Shown here in pieces: positions 22,939 to 34,916 of a stretch of DNA of 64,000 nucleotides. The notes beneath the pieces were generated by a model. The model saw only the letters and a list, made by a program, of their open reading frames with translations. It did no database searches and was not told the origin of the DNA. This DNA is from Notospermus geniculatus (lineage: Eukaryota; Nemertea; Pilidiophora; Heteronemertea; Lineidae). The stretch spans positions 228,243 to 292,242 of the forward strand of contig NMRB01000610.1 in assembly GCA_002633025.1 (NCBI GenBank). Reading direction: 5' to 3'. Position 1 is the first letter of the stretch, and the number at the start of each line of letters is the position of its first letter. A program made the translations under genes and the position numbers.

Positions 22939-23875
22939 CTATTGGAGACGTGAACTCAACTAAAAAAATGTATTTTTTACTCTTTGTTAATTATACTAGT
23001 AATAATAAAAAAAGGCCCGCTTACATGTATTTTTCATTTGACTGATGTACTGGGAGGCAGCCGCTTCCTTTAAAATAGAAAATAGTTTCGACGTATTTCT
23101 AAAGAAGTTGACGCTGGGCTGGCGGCAATGTCCTGCAGACCAAAATCTCGTAGCGGAGCACAAGTCTAATTACTGAGATTTTTACGTTAAAATAATAGAC
23201 TGCTGAGACTAATAACATTGCAATTCCTCATTCCCTTGCATTTAAACACTATTTTATTTGTGTGAGAAATTAATGATGCTGTCAAATTTTCATACACTGG
23301 TAATTCGTTGAAATTAAAATGATGGATGGGATGTAATTAATAAAATGATCGTCACAAGAACAACGGTGGACTATAATTCAGCGCGGAAGCACAAAATTGG
23401 GTGGATATAAGTTAAGGATTCGTCGACTCGCGGTAGACGGGTCGCCGACGGTTTTACATTATCTATCGACAATAGTTTAATATAAATAAAGCATTTTGAT
23501 GAGGTTGGTTTCGGGTTGGATCATTAGTTTCCAAAAGGATGGCGATTATCTTTCACGCCTTCTTCGTGTCCGGTGAAACTTGGAATCCATTCATCAGAAT
23601 CGGCCGGAGTTCTGGGTGGAGCGACGATATCAACGCGCCGGGGATGGACACTTGTATTGAGGTACATCACCGACAGAACAATGGCCTCCCCTTTCTGACC
23701 AACTCAAGCAAATTATCATCTAATTGATATTGATGTCCTCTGGTTTCCTTGTCAGCGGAGGGCCCGGAGATACGCCGTGATTTTTCGCCTCTGGTCAAGG
23801 CATGGCTACAGACATTTTCGACCCCGCCCCAGATCGCTTCACCGAAGAAAACGCGAGAATCTTTCGTGTTTTGAT
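22939..23875. other. Intergenic: nothing recognised
   Basis: Low repeat content, with a moderate density of ATTA/TAAT cores at 23,200-23,500. A short open frame near 23,539 has no family features. Confidence 0.4.
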
Positions 23876-24075
23876 ATTAGTGAGGTTTCGCAAATCTGAC
23901 GAAAAACGAAGTACGAAATACGAATTTCTACTTCACTTTCATGACGTAATGTATTTCAGGAGCTGGTTGGTACCACAAATATCGCCTGCTGCAACAGCGT
24001 CTTTCAGCGTATTACGTTAAACCGATAGAGTTACGGTGTATATTAAACTTTGAAATTTATCTTTCGTTTCCAATT
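23876..24075 (+). mobile_element. Family C MITE, left half
   Basis: Begins TAGTGAGGTTTCGCAAATC and continues through GTGGTACC-like and CGCCTGCTGCAACAGCGTCT motifs, then breaks off near the element centre. Confidence 0.8.
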
Positions 24076-25256
24076 CGTAGATGTTGGCCGTCACTACACC
24101 TCTATGTAATTCAGCACTAATTATCTGTTTTTACAACAGACAGGTGTCATTCAATCATCAGACTGCTGTAGAACATGTGATTTTATTTGACAAATCATAT
24201 ATTAAGAAACTGAAATGATAAGAAAGGTAATTTAAAAAATATTCCAGTAATCTGATTTCTTTCAGTAAACCCCATTGACACTGACGACCAATATGGCCGC
24301 ACCAGTTCCTATGAATTCTATGCTAATTAGGGTGTGTGACGTCACGTGAAGAAACTCAAAACCCCAGTCCATGAGCTGGGAGCATGAACGCCCAATAAAT
24401 ACACGATTTTCGGCAGCGAGCAAAGTTCATTACATACTGTACCAGAGATCAACTGGGGACGTATTTCAGAATCACAAAGGGATTTTTTTTTGCTAAAACT
24501 GTCATAAAAAAATGTCAATCAGACAACTTAACGAAAATTCATGCGGGTATCGCTCGGAAAATTTCACGGTCCCGTTTTTTCTTGTTAGAGCTTTTTGGTA
24601 ATAAAAAAACACTATTGTAGTATTGACAAAGTCGAGTTTGTTTTCACATGGACGTAAAGTGGTCAGAATAGCAGATGGTTTTGGGTTATTCTATCTAAAA
24701 ATGAAACAAACAAAACGTATGTTGAGTTAAATCGCTTGGTCGACTGTGAGGTGCGGGTATATTGTCCAAAGTCGCTCTGAACATTGAAGTTTAATAACCC
24801 ACAGATTTTTTCTGTTCCCATTAAGTGAAGTATAACAGTCTGGTAGAAACAGCCGATTGATATTTTTAGAATTATTTTTTTCCCTCTTTCAAAAAGTATT
24901 GAACCACAAATGTACACAAATCTGCCACACATATCATGTTACCAACAGAAGTGTGGGATCTTTCTCTCTCTCTCTTTTCCCCCCTCCCTCCCCTGCTCGA
25001 CAAAAATCACGTTTTATTCCACCAATCTGTTGCACAGGAACACCTACAGGTGTTACACCGGACCTTCATATACCGATCAACCGAATTCGTAAATAGTCAC
25101 AATTATAGTCCGTTGGACTATACCTAGTGCTACGGCAAAGTCGAATGTCTAAATAAGGTACGTCAGAAAAAAATCGACTATTGTGGGATGGTGCCGCAAA
25201 GTACTGTTGAATACACTACGAATTTTAGTGACTGATTTCAACTTTTGTATGCAGTG
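24076..25256. other. Intergenic: nothing recognised except a CT-rich tract
   Basis: A pyrimidine-rich tract at about 24,960-25,000 (TCTCTCTCTC then C/T mix) is the only distinct feature. Confidence 0.4.
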
Positions 25257-25258
25257 TA

Positions 25259-25652
25259 CACCCTTAATCAAAAGTAAATGCACACCTAATAAACTTACAT
25301 ATTTCCCAAAATCTTCAGTGGACTAACGTTTGATTTTTATGACAGATATTTAGGGCCTTAAAGAAAATGTATCACGGGTATTTTCGCGGGCCACGAAAAT
25401 CATTGTTTATTTACATTTTGTTTGTTTGTGTTGTCTTATGAGTAATTTGTTGGTAGCATGCCCCTCTAGAATTTTTTTTGATACCGAAAGTATTCAATTT
25501 GGTGGGCTGGCATGTCCCAAAAGTCCAAAATAACATAATGAAATCCATGTTTACAAACATTAAATGTAAACAATGAAGTCGTAATACATTATCTTTAAGA
25601 CACATTTTGAGGCCAAAACTATTAGGCGTGCATTTACTTTTGATTAAGGGTG
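25259..25652. mobile_element. TA-flanked MITE with CA...TG termini, hosting a family J insertion
   Basis: The left end CACCCTTAATCAAAAGTAAA and its inverse TTTACTTTTGATTAAGGGTG form about 34 bp of terminal inverted repeat with one mismatch. TA lies immediately outside on both sides, as expected for a Tc1/mariner-type target duplication. A family J MITE (25,358-25,600) is inserted inside, so the original element was only about 150 bp. Confidence 0.85.
25358..25600 (+). mobile_element. Family J MITE nested in the CA...TG element
   Basis: Matches the copies at 9,425 and 29,842 through GTATTTTCGCGGG, CAAAAGTCCAAAATAACATA and the terminal TACATTATCTTTA. Confidence 0.8.
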
Positions 25653-25899
25653 TACATGTATGAACGCCTCAAGCTAGAAGGTGCGAAAACTCACATATTT
25701 TTGTGATTGCTTTTGATTTTTGTCATTCATTGTCAGGAGATCTTATGTTGAAGTTGTCGTCGTTGATATGAGATAATTTGAAACGGGAAAAACCAATGGT
25801 AGTGTTGTCTCTTTAATCAATTCAATATCACGGTAAAGACCTTGGAATAACGCTGTATTGGGCGGTGTTCCCGTCTCTAAGGCGCATGCGTCTTATTAG

Positions 25900-26320
25900 T
25901 GGACGAAACGCGCGCGACCGCATCGGCCACGTGACCCTCACGAGAATTCGACCGGGATTTAATCACGTTATCTCGACGATTGTCCCCATGCTGAATGATT
26001 CCAGGAAGGGGGTGGTCCCCGGTGACCAGCAGATCTAACCGGATCAAACACAATATGTTTCGGAGATGATTATTTGGGCAAAATTAATAAAACTCGGTAA
26101 TGCAGGACCGTGAACAATGAAGACGCGCGAAAACCTACGACAAATTAATATTTCCGAAAAGTCTTAAATTATGCCCGCTTCACGGCCCTAGAATCGCCTA
26201 AATCTCTCAATTTAACGCTACTTGCTCCAAAGAATTAATTTCCTTTATTAGAAAATAAATATCCACTCTTAGCACGTCTTGAGTTGATCTACCCCATTGT
26301 ATTTTAATGAAATATTGTGC
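25900..26320. promoter_or_regulatory. Candidate conserved non-coding block
   Basis: A repeat-free stretch with several AATTAATA/TTAATTT-type cores and no coding frame, unlike its MITE-rich surroundings. The call rests on composition only. Confidence 0.2.
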
Positions 26321-26490
26321 TTTTATAATCTGGTTGCTGTTACAAGAGGGTGTGTCAAAACGAGTGTCACGAGTCAAGATGAAGTTTCGACTAACGGGCC
26401 ATTATGCATGTTCAGGGCAGAAAGTGACAAAAAGCATGTAAAACCATCGTCATAATATCAAAACCTACACCAGCAACAGTACATTTTGAG

Positions 26491-26738
26491 TATAATAATA
26501 ATGGTGAGTTCATATAGCGCTTCATAGCCTATTACGCTCTCTAAGCGCTTCACACATTATTACCCCAGCCTATGATTCAGAAACCTTTCTGTAGAAACCA
26601 AAGGGCAGCCACAATATAGCGCACACAATGGACATTTCAGGCCAGTTGGAGAGTTACAGAGTGCACGGCTGGGGATCGAACCCGCGACCTTCCGATCACG
26701 AGTCCACAGCCCTAACCATTATGCCACTGCGCTCCCCT
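26491..26738 (-). mobile_element. tRNA-derived SINE, minus orientation
   Basis: Inverse copy of the element at 14-217. On the minus strand it has the tRNA-like head with B box (GGTTCGATCCCC) and ends in an (ATT)n tail at the low-coordinate side. A short internal insertion around 26,555-26,575 distinguishes it. Confidence 0.8.
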
Positions 26739-27819
26739 GTGTGGCAGGGATCAGAGTCCCCTGGAAGGAAAGTCCGGGTCCTATTACTGCCCGATCAACT
26801 CGCAGTTTTTCTTTGTGAAGGATTATGTCATTAACCCTGAACCTTTAACCCTTTCGGTCCTAACTATAAGTAAAAAGTGTCCATTTCGTAACATGAATTT
26901 CTGAAACTTACTACATCTGTAATTCATAACAGTGTGTTTGAGGTCATTCAGGACAGTTACGTCATACCATTTTCAGCGGTAAAAACTGTCATATGAAAAA
27001 GTTGTGCACAAAATAACAAGTGGTCCTTAACTTTTTTGAGTAGTGTACATGTAATACAATATCAAAAGCTTGTCGTGGCGTCATATGGTGAGAACTGTTA
27101 GACCGCCATCTTTTTTTGGAAAGGTCAATACATTTGACGCCAAGGTGAAAAAATACACCAGCAGCAGTACCATTTTGAATATATCTGGTGACCAGATTTT
27201 AGACCGTCCCCATTCACGGACCTCATTTAAAACTAGGGAGTTTTCGCAAAGCCCCCGAAACCCCAACGCAAACGCCAAACCCGTTGTTCGATGCCACGAA
27301 GACAGCACCGAACAAAAGGATAGACGTTCGCGTTGGCATTTCGGGAGCTTTGCGAAAACTCTCTACTGCAAAGAGCATAACGCGAAACTGAAGTTGGTCA
27401 TTGACAAAATTCTCTCACCCGTGACCAAGATTTCGGTCATTCTAATCTCGACGAGTGGGCGTGATTTTGGGCGTTTCTGGCCCCGTCATTTGTTGAATTC
27501 ACTATGCGTATTTCTTATGGGTAAGCAGATGATTATAGCTATCATGTAGCATTCCATCTATTTCCATATTTTTCATACGTCCCGAGTATTATCCGGTAAA
27601 GTAAATATAGGAGGGGTGACAGGCGCGAGTCATGTCTTTTAATATGCCGACGTCCTGTGTCGCCGGTCCTTAAGGCAAGGTTGACTCCGGATCCGTTGAC
27701 CTTGAAAGATCAGAACCTTCTGAATATGATTTCTGAAGGTGATCCTACCTCGCTTTTTGAATGCGTTGAAGTTACATCACGATCGGTGAGAAAAACGGTG
27801 TGCTTCGGTGGGCCGATTT

Positions 27820-27985
27820 TTTAAAGGGCCTCTAGAGGCAGCTCGCCATTAGGCTACTATCAGTACCGGTTCTTCGGCCAGGCGGCGCCACTTTAACGTA
27901 ATAATCACTGGTACGAGGTATTCAACCTGGGTTTTCCCCGGGGTTTTCCCCTGCCATGCTGGCTGCCTCTAGAGGTCCTTTAAAC
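27820..27985. mobile_element. TIR element (GGCCTCTAGAGGCAGC), copy 1 only
   Basis: The left end AAAGGGCCTCTAGAGGCAGC pairs with GCTGCCTCTAGAGGTCCTTT on the right. At the corresponding place in copy 2 (about 45,370) the element is absent. Confidence 0.75.
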
Positions 27986-28069
27986 GATAGTTAAGGTAAA
28001 CCTCGGTTTAACCATCGGCTTTTCTGACAAACCGTGAATTAATCAAAGTAAACGTTTTGACTTTTAGGG

Positions 28070-28430
28070 CCGTATGCACCAACAAAGATTATCTTGAACT
28101 CAGGTTAAGCCAAAACTTTTTCCATTGTCACATCATGCCCTGGCAAACCTGAACAATTGAAAAGCTGTGGCTAAACCTGAGTTCAAGATAATCTTCGTTG
28201 GTGCTTACGGCCCATCGTGTTAAAGCGAATCTAAACCAAGGTTTAGAACCCTTGGGTACCCAGCTACCCAGCTCACGATTAGTTTTGTGAAAACATGAAA
28301 AAAATCGTAAATTCCTTACCCCTAGGGCCGCAGCTTTTTAACTGTTCAGGTTTGCTAGGGCATGTTGTGACAATGGAAAAGTTGTGGCACAACCTGTTAT
28401 AATCTTCGTTGTGCATACGGCCCTTGTGTC
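28070..28430. mobile_element. Family H MITEs (GGGCCGTATGCACC ends), one full and one partial
   Basis: A full copy covers 28,070-28,215, with GGGCCGTATGCACCAAC paired with GTTGGTGCTTACGGCCC and GAACTCAGGTTAAGC paired with its inverse. A partial copy lies at about 28,325-28,423. Equivalents in copy 2 are at 45,618-45,763 and about 45,880-45,980. Confidence 0.75.
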
Positions 28431-28638
28431 CGAATCAAAAGAAAGAGATATCGAGCGAACTTTATATTTTTTTATTTATTTGTCCTGAAACACCCTGTAT
28501 CCCAACATCCCCTCTGCGGCATCTGACAAAGCAGACTCAAATTCAAACATCATTAGAGGAGGAGGGACAAAAACGAAACATATCCACCCTTATTTTGTAC
28601 ACTTAGCAATCCCACCAGGACCTTAAAAATACATCCAG

Positions 28639-29808
28639 CACCTCCTTTTCTGTCGTTCTTTTCAATAACAAAAGGGTCTTTTCATTATATTCGTATTAGT
28701 AGCGGGAGGTGAGAGCCCAAAGCGGGCATAATAATTGGCCTTCATCTTTCATAGGACAAGAAGCTAATTCCCTCCTTTTCATTAGATGGACATTTGTTGA
28801 AAGTGACAAGCCCATTAACTGGATACTGTTAGGCTACTGTGGCCAGGTTTTGTCCCGGACACCCCCTATGTTCACAGCGCACTAGGGGTCGAAATTCGCC
28901 CGGGGGAAAAGACAAAAAGCGCAAGACGAAAATCTTAAGATTGTTAAGAAAGTGATCCGTGTTTCCAACGGGCCAAACCTACTGAAGACTGATACACCCG
29001 TATCGTCATAAACTCAAAGAGTGTAATTAAAAAATGTTTTTGTGGAAGACGGTGGTATTAAAAGTGGCGAGTAGTTGATGAACAGATACGGGTATCATTA
29101 GCTTGACTGAGGTGGCCGAAGTCTTTATGGTGCACATCCGAGTTGACTAGCGCCCGTCGGACTTGTAACTTTCAGATGCTGGCGTCAGTACCCTCTCGCG
29201 ATCCTTTACCTCGGAGAGACAAAGCCAGTGAATATTACTCCACAACGCTATTATCTTACAAGATATTATAGTTTTTCTTCGCGCAAACTCGGTTACTCGA
29301 GACGGGACCTCTAGCGAGGGAGCGCGATTCTGCTTCGGGGTGGACGGTCTTGCCGTCCGGCTCGGCCACCTCACCCCGGGAAGCTACCCAAGCTAATATC
29401 TCACATTGTCTCCTCATTTTATTAATAAACTAAACGTCTTGTATCCATATTTCTATAATCCTTACGATCGGTGACATTTTGACCATACAGGACTACCGTC
29501 TGCGGGGCCGTCGATCAAGAATAAAGTCTTTTAATTCTCAAAGACGGAAGACAATATGAGGCAATTACAAAAGAGGAATAAAGCACCATTGTTTGGACAT
29601 CTTGAGATTCAACCTAAACGTCTTTCCCACAGACCCTTTTGTGCTTTTCGCGTCCTGTGATCGAGAGGTCAAGCTTAAAATTGAAATTCTGCTTGTCGTC
29701 CACTGTCAGTGGTAAATACTGCAAAAAAATGTAAAAAAATGTAAAATTTGTAAAAAAAAATGTAAAATGTAATACTGCAAAAAAATGTAAAAATGTAAAA
29801 AAAGGTAA
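28639..29808. other. 1,170-base block with no visible difference from copy 2 (46,196-47,365)
   Basis: Reading both copies side by side I find no mismatch or indel over 1,170 bases, including A homopolymers near 29,720-29,800, although flanking sequence differs by several percent. No exon was recognised. Within it, TGAGGTGGCCGA at 29,108 and its inverse near 29,362 frame a ~265-base segment whose outer flanks (ATTAGCTT) are also inverted. Confidence 0.7.
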
Positions 29809-29841
29809 CGGTAATGTATAAATGCGTTTTGTGATTTTTGA

Positions 29842-30103
29842 GGTTAAAGATAATGTATCATTACTTTATTGTTTACATTCAATGTTTATAAATATGGATG
29901 TTTACATTATGTTATTTTGGACTTTTGGGATATGCCAACCCACCAAATTGAATACTTTCGATATCAGGTGAATTTGTAGTGGGGCATGCCACCAACAAAT
30001 TACTCATAAGACAGAGAAAGACTGGACACAAACAAACAAACAAAATGTAAATAAGCAACGATTTTCGTCCCCCGCGAAAATACCCGTGATACATTATCTT
30101 TAA
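29842..30103 (-). mobile_element. Family J MITE
   Basis: Full copy ending in TACATTATCTTTA-type termini on both sides. The copy 2 equivalent is 47,399-47,657. Confidence 0.8.
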
Positions 30104-31387
30104 TGTTGGAAACTGACAACTCTCGTAAACTGAAAATCTGGTGTCGTCCGCTGTGGTAAATAGTGTCAAAAAAGTGTTAAAAGTACTGGTAATGTAAAAA
30201 TGTAAATGGATGACATTGACTTTTGAAGTTAATGATGGAAACTGTCGACAAAATACGTCCGTCGTATGGGACAGTAAGCCGTGGTGCCTTGTACCATGTG
30301 TCCTTGCAAGGGCAAGTAAAGATCCATCCAAGTGCCGAACATGAGTACATGTAGCTTGAGATGGCCTCTTCCGTACTTATTAGGGCCAAAAATGCTATGG
30401 CTTCGACCCTGACGGAAATATCAAATACAAATACTGTCGACAAAAGCAGACGAAAACTTCCTCTTCAAATCCCAAATCCTTCCCCGGAAACCCGAAACCT
30501 TTCGAATATGTAAATTTATCTTAGATCAATTCCCAGAAACCAACATGTAGAACCCTTCAAATAAATTAATCGACACTTATTTGAAACGTGTCAACCTTGT
30601 GCAAAATAGGGTTCGCCGTTGACAGGTCCACAGCCAGCCTCACCCCAGAACAAATAGATTAGAACCCCTTATTTCCAGAACTAACGCAACACGACACAAT
30701 CAGCATTGAAATCTTCGGCATTATTATTGTTACTAGGTATCGCTTGTCACGCCTTTGTGGTCAACTGTCATTCTAAATCGCAACATATGCAATAGATCGA
30801 AATTCCCAATTCTCAAAATTCAGCTCTTGGAGAAATTATTTATGGAACGAAGAATGCTATAAATTAGTGCGCGTGGTGGAAATTCTTTGAACAAACACGG
30901 AATCAGCCGAGGCATATTGGTCGGGAGCACGAGAGAGGCACTCTTTTGTGTTTCAAATTTGCAAGACTCATTCAAAAGCAATCTTTACCCGTGGAGTGCT
31001 TTTGACCAGTTTGTAGCATTGTTGTTGAGTACATTTGAAAACCGCGTCAATGACAATAATGATATTATTTCCTTAGGTTTTATCATTTTAGGTCTCAATG
31101 AACAGCAGAAGGCGACATCATCGCCCGTGCCAGAGACCGATTTTTGAACAAAATATCATCGTATATCTACATGTAGTCGCTTATTTCATTCATGCGTTGA
31201 AAAAAGGTTATAAAAAATTCATAATAAAGAGGGCAAAGAGGTCACCCCGCTGATGATAACATTAAATGTTCACGTTTGTTTATTTGTCTTCAACTTCAAA
31301 TAAAAACTGCGTTGACGTAACTTAGTGTTTATTCGAAAAGTTTAAGAAATCCATCACAAAACGATAACACTAAAGCCGAGTTTACAT
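30104..31387. other. Copy 1 upstream region: nothing recognised
   Basis: Well matched to copy 2 (47,658-49,324, which also holds a family C insertion). A short open frame at 30,887-31,147 is preserved in copy 2 (48,842-49,102), with five substitutions in 86 residues, but has no recognisable domain. It could be a small unknown exon or chance. Confidence 0.4.
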
Positions 31388-32030
31388 TGAGGTATATACG
31401 GTATACAGACACGCTCACAAAGACTTCGTGATCATCAACACTTTGTTAGTCCATTGTTTTCCAGCGTGTCCGTATACCGTATACCTCTATCGAGAGGTTA
31501 AGAAATCGCTCTGTTAACGGTTACACTAACGCTATTTCTGACGTACATGTACATGTACATTTGCAATGTAAAAAATAACGTTAGCGTTAGCGTTAACGCA
31601 GCGATTTCTTAACATCGCGTATGTAAACCAAGTGCAACATCTGCGAGTGTTTCTGTAGCTCAGTGTTCCCCAACAATAGACACGGCCTAGAATGGTTATT
31701 GTTGGGTTAGTTGCCGTTTAATCCGTCAGGAGGGAAACAATAAGAAAAACACAGAAATACGGGGAACACAGATCGACGTTACACCGGCCTAACGATAACG
31801 CTATTTCTGAGTACATGTACATTTGCAATGTTAAAAGTGACGTTGGCGTTAGTGTTATCATCAACGGAGCGATTTCTTGAACTCTCGTATAAGAAATCAC
31901 TCCGCGTAACACCAACGCTGTTTCTTACGTAAAGGGTTACATTACTATAATTTTGCAATGTAAAATAACGTTAACGTTGGCGTTACCCTTAGCGGAATAA
32001 TCACTTAAAACTCCCTAGTTTTAGAGATTT
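31388..32030. mobile_element. Cluster of short TIR elements upstream of the transferase gene, copy 1
   Basis: Successive inverted-repeat units: GGTATATACGGTATACAGAC...GTCCGTATACCGTATACC (31,390-31,488); GGTTAAGAAATCGCTCTGTT...GCAGCGATTTCTTAAC (31,495-31,612); GTGTAACATC-like ... GTTACACC with CAGTGTTCCCCAACAATAG (about 31,635-31,790); and two further AGAAATCACTCCG-type units. Copy 2 equivalents span 49,325-49,960. Confidence 0.7.
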
Positions 32031-32089
32031 TTTGAATTTTTGACAAGCTTTTCGATGAAGAGTCTCCCCTNCCCCCCCCCCCCCACAGT

Positions 32090-33114
32090 TTCAAACGAGA
32101 TGAAGATCGGTACAAGAATCGAACTTACGACAAGCGCTGGGACACGTCGTCAACATGACCGCCCTTGCAGTAGGCCTAACTCCCTATAGGTTAGGTTCAT
32201 TGATACTCCATAGTCGTGCACACATGGAGATTATTCTGTGTAAATTTTAGATGGACGAGTGCACCAAACTAGATTCTGGGCAACGAACATTTATTACATC
32301 ACGACAACCACAACAGGCGAGAGTGGTACCATGTTAAATTTCAGTTGAAATTTCGTCAACTTCTGACATATCAGATTTTTTCATCAGCGCTTCTCCCCTG
32401 TCATCAGAGTTTCAATTTGGTTATCAGAACCTCGCCTTATTGCAGAGATACCGCGATAAACCCAACCCCTAGCATATCATGAACGGCCAAGTGCATAATC
32501 GGGGCAAAACGCATCAAAGGACTCCCAGATAACAACGGGAATTAGGGAACTCGCCGCAGCAAAACAACATGGTGGCACTTCCGTTATAAACTTGAAGACA
32601 ATTCACCCGCGTCTGCAACAATCGCTGCAAGCAGGGGTAACTGACCCGACTGAGAGCAGTTAAACTCTGATTTAAATGCAGCAAATTGGACGTGAAAGAT
32701 GATAGTCTAATTTCTGTGCACGTCCCCTTTCGTTAGTTAGAACTTCCAGTCTACCTCCAGGGCCCCGCATCGAGAGATATGTTTCATATGGGAATATTAG
32801 ACCATAGGGGGTGACGGGCGCACCGAGGGACTCCCCGGCTTGGATTGCGCGAAACGTGTGGCCAGCCGTCAGACACAGTATGAAGACGTCATAACGAATC
32901 GAAAGGTGTCATGTCTGGAGAGAGATCAGCGACTTTATTTCACAAGGTGGTGTAATACTCGGTTACTGGGTCCCGTAACACCGCTTGGCATTATAATTTA
33001 CAAGGTTGTTCGTGCTCGTTCCTTTTTTTCTTTGGCGATGACGGAGCGAGTGTCCCAAAAACATGTCCCGGCCAAACACAGGCAACCTCAGTTCACATGG
33101 ACTATCATCTAATG
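32090..33114. other. Copy 1-only sequence opposite the copy 2 gap: nothing recognised
   Basis: No counterpart is visible in copy 2, where the N gap and family B elements lie. No repeat termini or exon signals were recognised. Confidence 0.4.
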
Positions 33115-33362
33115 ACAGTAGGAATCAACTGCTGATTTTCTGCGTTGCGACTTGCTTTGCAACCTGCAACCTGCAATTGAATACGATCGCAAGGAACTGA
33201 CACCGGTCGCCGACCGATTGCCGACTGAAATTGACCATCTTCGCCATTGGTGGAAATCACGTCTAGCGAGTCCACTACGGCGATCGAGTGCCCATTTGCA
33301 ACGCAACCCTGCAAAGCAAGTCGCAACGGAAAATCAGCTTGAAAATCAATGGTGGATTCCTA
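33115..33362. mobile_element. Family F MITE
   Basis: Full-length copy with AGGAATC...GATTCCTA ends and the GGTCGCCGACCGATTGCC core; related to 13,181-13,421. Confidence 0.8.
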
Positions 33363-33385
33363 CCTTAAGGGTTTCTGTTTACCAG

Positions 33386-33782
33386 TGATGGCCATATAGA
33401 TTTTAAGGAATCTGGAAAACAAGGATCCCCAAGGAACCCTACGGAATCCGGCCTGCAGTTTATGCCTCTTCTCATAGCTACGTCTGGTACACTTGAATGC
33501 ACATGCTAGCCAACTAGTAGGCCTATCAATGTGACAGCCCTCCTGCTGGTGAAAAATCAAAAGTGCTCCTGCAGACTCAAATCCTATCCCCATGACTGCA
33601 TATTTTGAACATCTATCGCAAAAAAAACATTTATAGACGTTTTCCTGGCGGATTCTTTGTACAGTGAATATACAATCATAATAATGTCGTTTTCTCATAT
33701 CATTTGCTTTATTTGGAGTTAATTCCGTAGGGTTCCTTGGGGATCCTTGTTTTCCAGATTCCTTAAAATCTATATGGCCACC
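33386..33782. mobile_element. ~397-bp TIR element (ATGGCCATATAGATTTTAAGG)
   Basis: The arms of about 60 bp include GGCCATATAGATTTTAAGGA and its inverse, plus GGATCCCCAAGGAACCCTAC and its inverse. A minus-strand open frame runs through it but shows no transposase-like motif I can recognise. Confidence 0.85.
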
Positions 33783-34916
33783 AGTGATTCGCATAAGGTG
33801 CCCAGTCCCTGGCGATGACGGAGCGAGTGTCCCAAAACATGTCCCTGCCAAGCACACTATCATCTAATGACAGTAAGCGTTGCTGTTTACCAGTGATTCG
33901 CAGAGTAAGGCGCCCAGACCCTGAACAAGGCTCATAAGTGTGAACTATAAAAAACTAAGTGTCACAGCAGGTGACATAAATCCAAATAAATGACGAAATA
34001 ATGAACTACACGGGACTTGAGCAACAAAAGCTAAGTAACCATATTTACCGCCCCTGGAGTCTGGATCGTTCCCGACCCCCGGGCGATAGCCCACATTTAA
34101 CACGGGCAAAACCAGTTGTTCGCCATTATTTCAGATCAGTTTATAGCCTATTAGAAATATCACATTGTATGACCAACTGTCTTATGGTCATCTACGTGCA
34201 CTTTGTCAACATTGCCGACATTGCCAAAAATGAAAAGTGTTTACGGAGGTCTATTAGCAATTTCATTTGTAAGTCGAATTTGATAAATTTGTAGTGATTT
34301 GTTTCATAAATTTAAAGTTGTAATGATTTATGATGCGTTTTTGGTTCGTCGGCACTGACGAGTTAGGGGCCGTGACTTCGTCTTGGGGGGGGGGCTCAAT
34401 TTGGAGAAGCCCACTTCATCTTTTTTGAAAAAAAATGGCATCACTCATTTTTACAAGAGAATGACTTTTTTATATGCAGTCTTCAGAAAGGAACAAGGTT
34501 CTGGCTACATGGACCTACATGTACTATGGACTGTATGAGTCAGAGCTATGAATTTCCCACATGGATGAAGCCAATGTCAAGTGCCCACTTCATGTTTTCA
34601 AGGGGGAGGTGGTCAGGAAAAAGATGAAGTCACTTCGTCTTTTTTGGTATCAATGTAATTTTGAGACGGCTCCTTATTTGAGTCGCAAGCTCTGTGGTTG
34701 CAAGCAGGTTTGATGAGAAGATAAGAAGAATAAAAGGAGAGGTGATAAAGATCAGAGATAAAGAATTCGGTTTTGTGTTTGAAGAAAACGATGCTATTGT
34801 TGCAGAACGTATGGTCAGAGAGTGTAAGTTGCTTGTCATTCAATTTGATATGCGGCGCATGACAACAAGGTACAAAATATCTAATTAGTGTTCGTAGATC
34901 TACATGTAACATTACT

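Noticed and set aside
23539-23727. Candidate for the missing PRDM12 N-terminal exon on the minus strand
   Set aside because: None of the minus-strand frames resembles the PRDM12 N-terminus and no matching donor in the needed phase was found.
29147-29374. 75-codon frame identical in both copies, considered as an exon
   Set aside because: Its identity is explained by the whole 1,170-base identical block; no splice sites or protein family recognised.
33360-33863. 167-codon minus-strand open frame
   Set aside because: It lies across a ~397-bp TIR element and its flanks, with no transposase-like or other recognisable motif.
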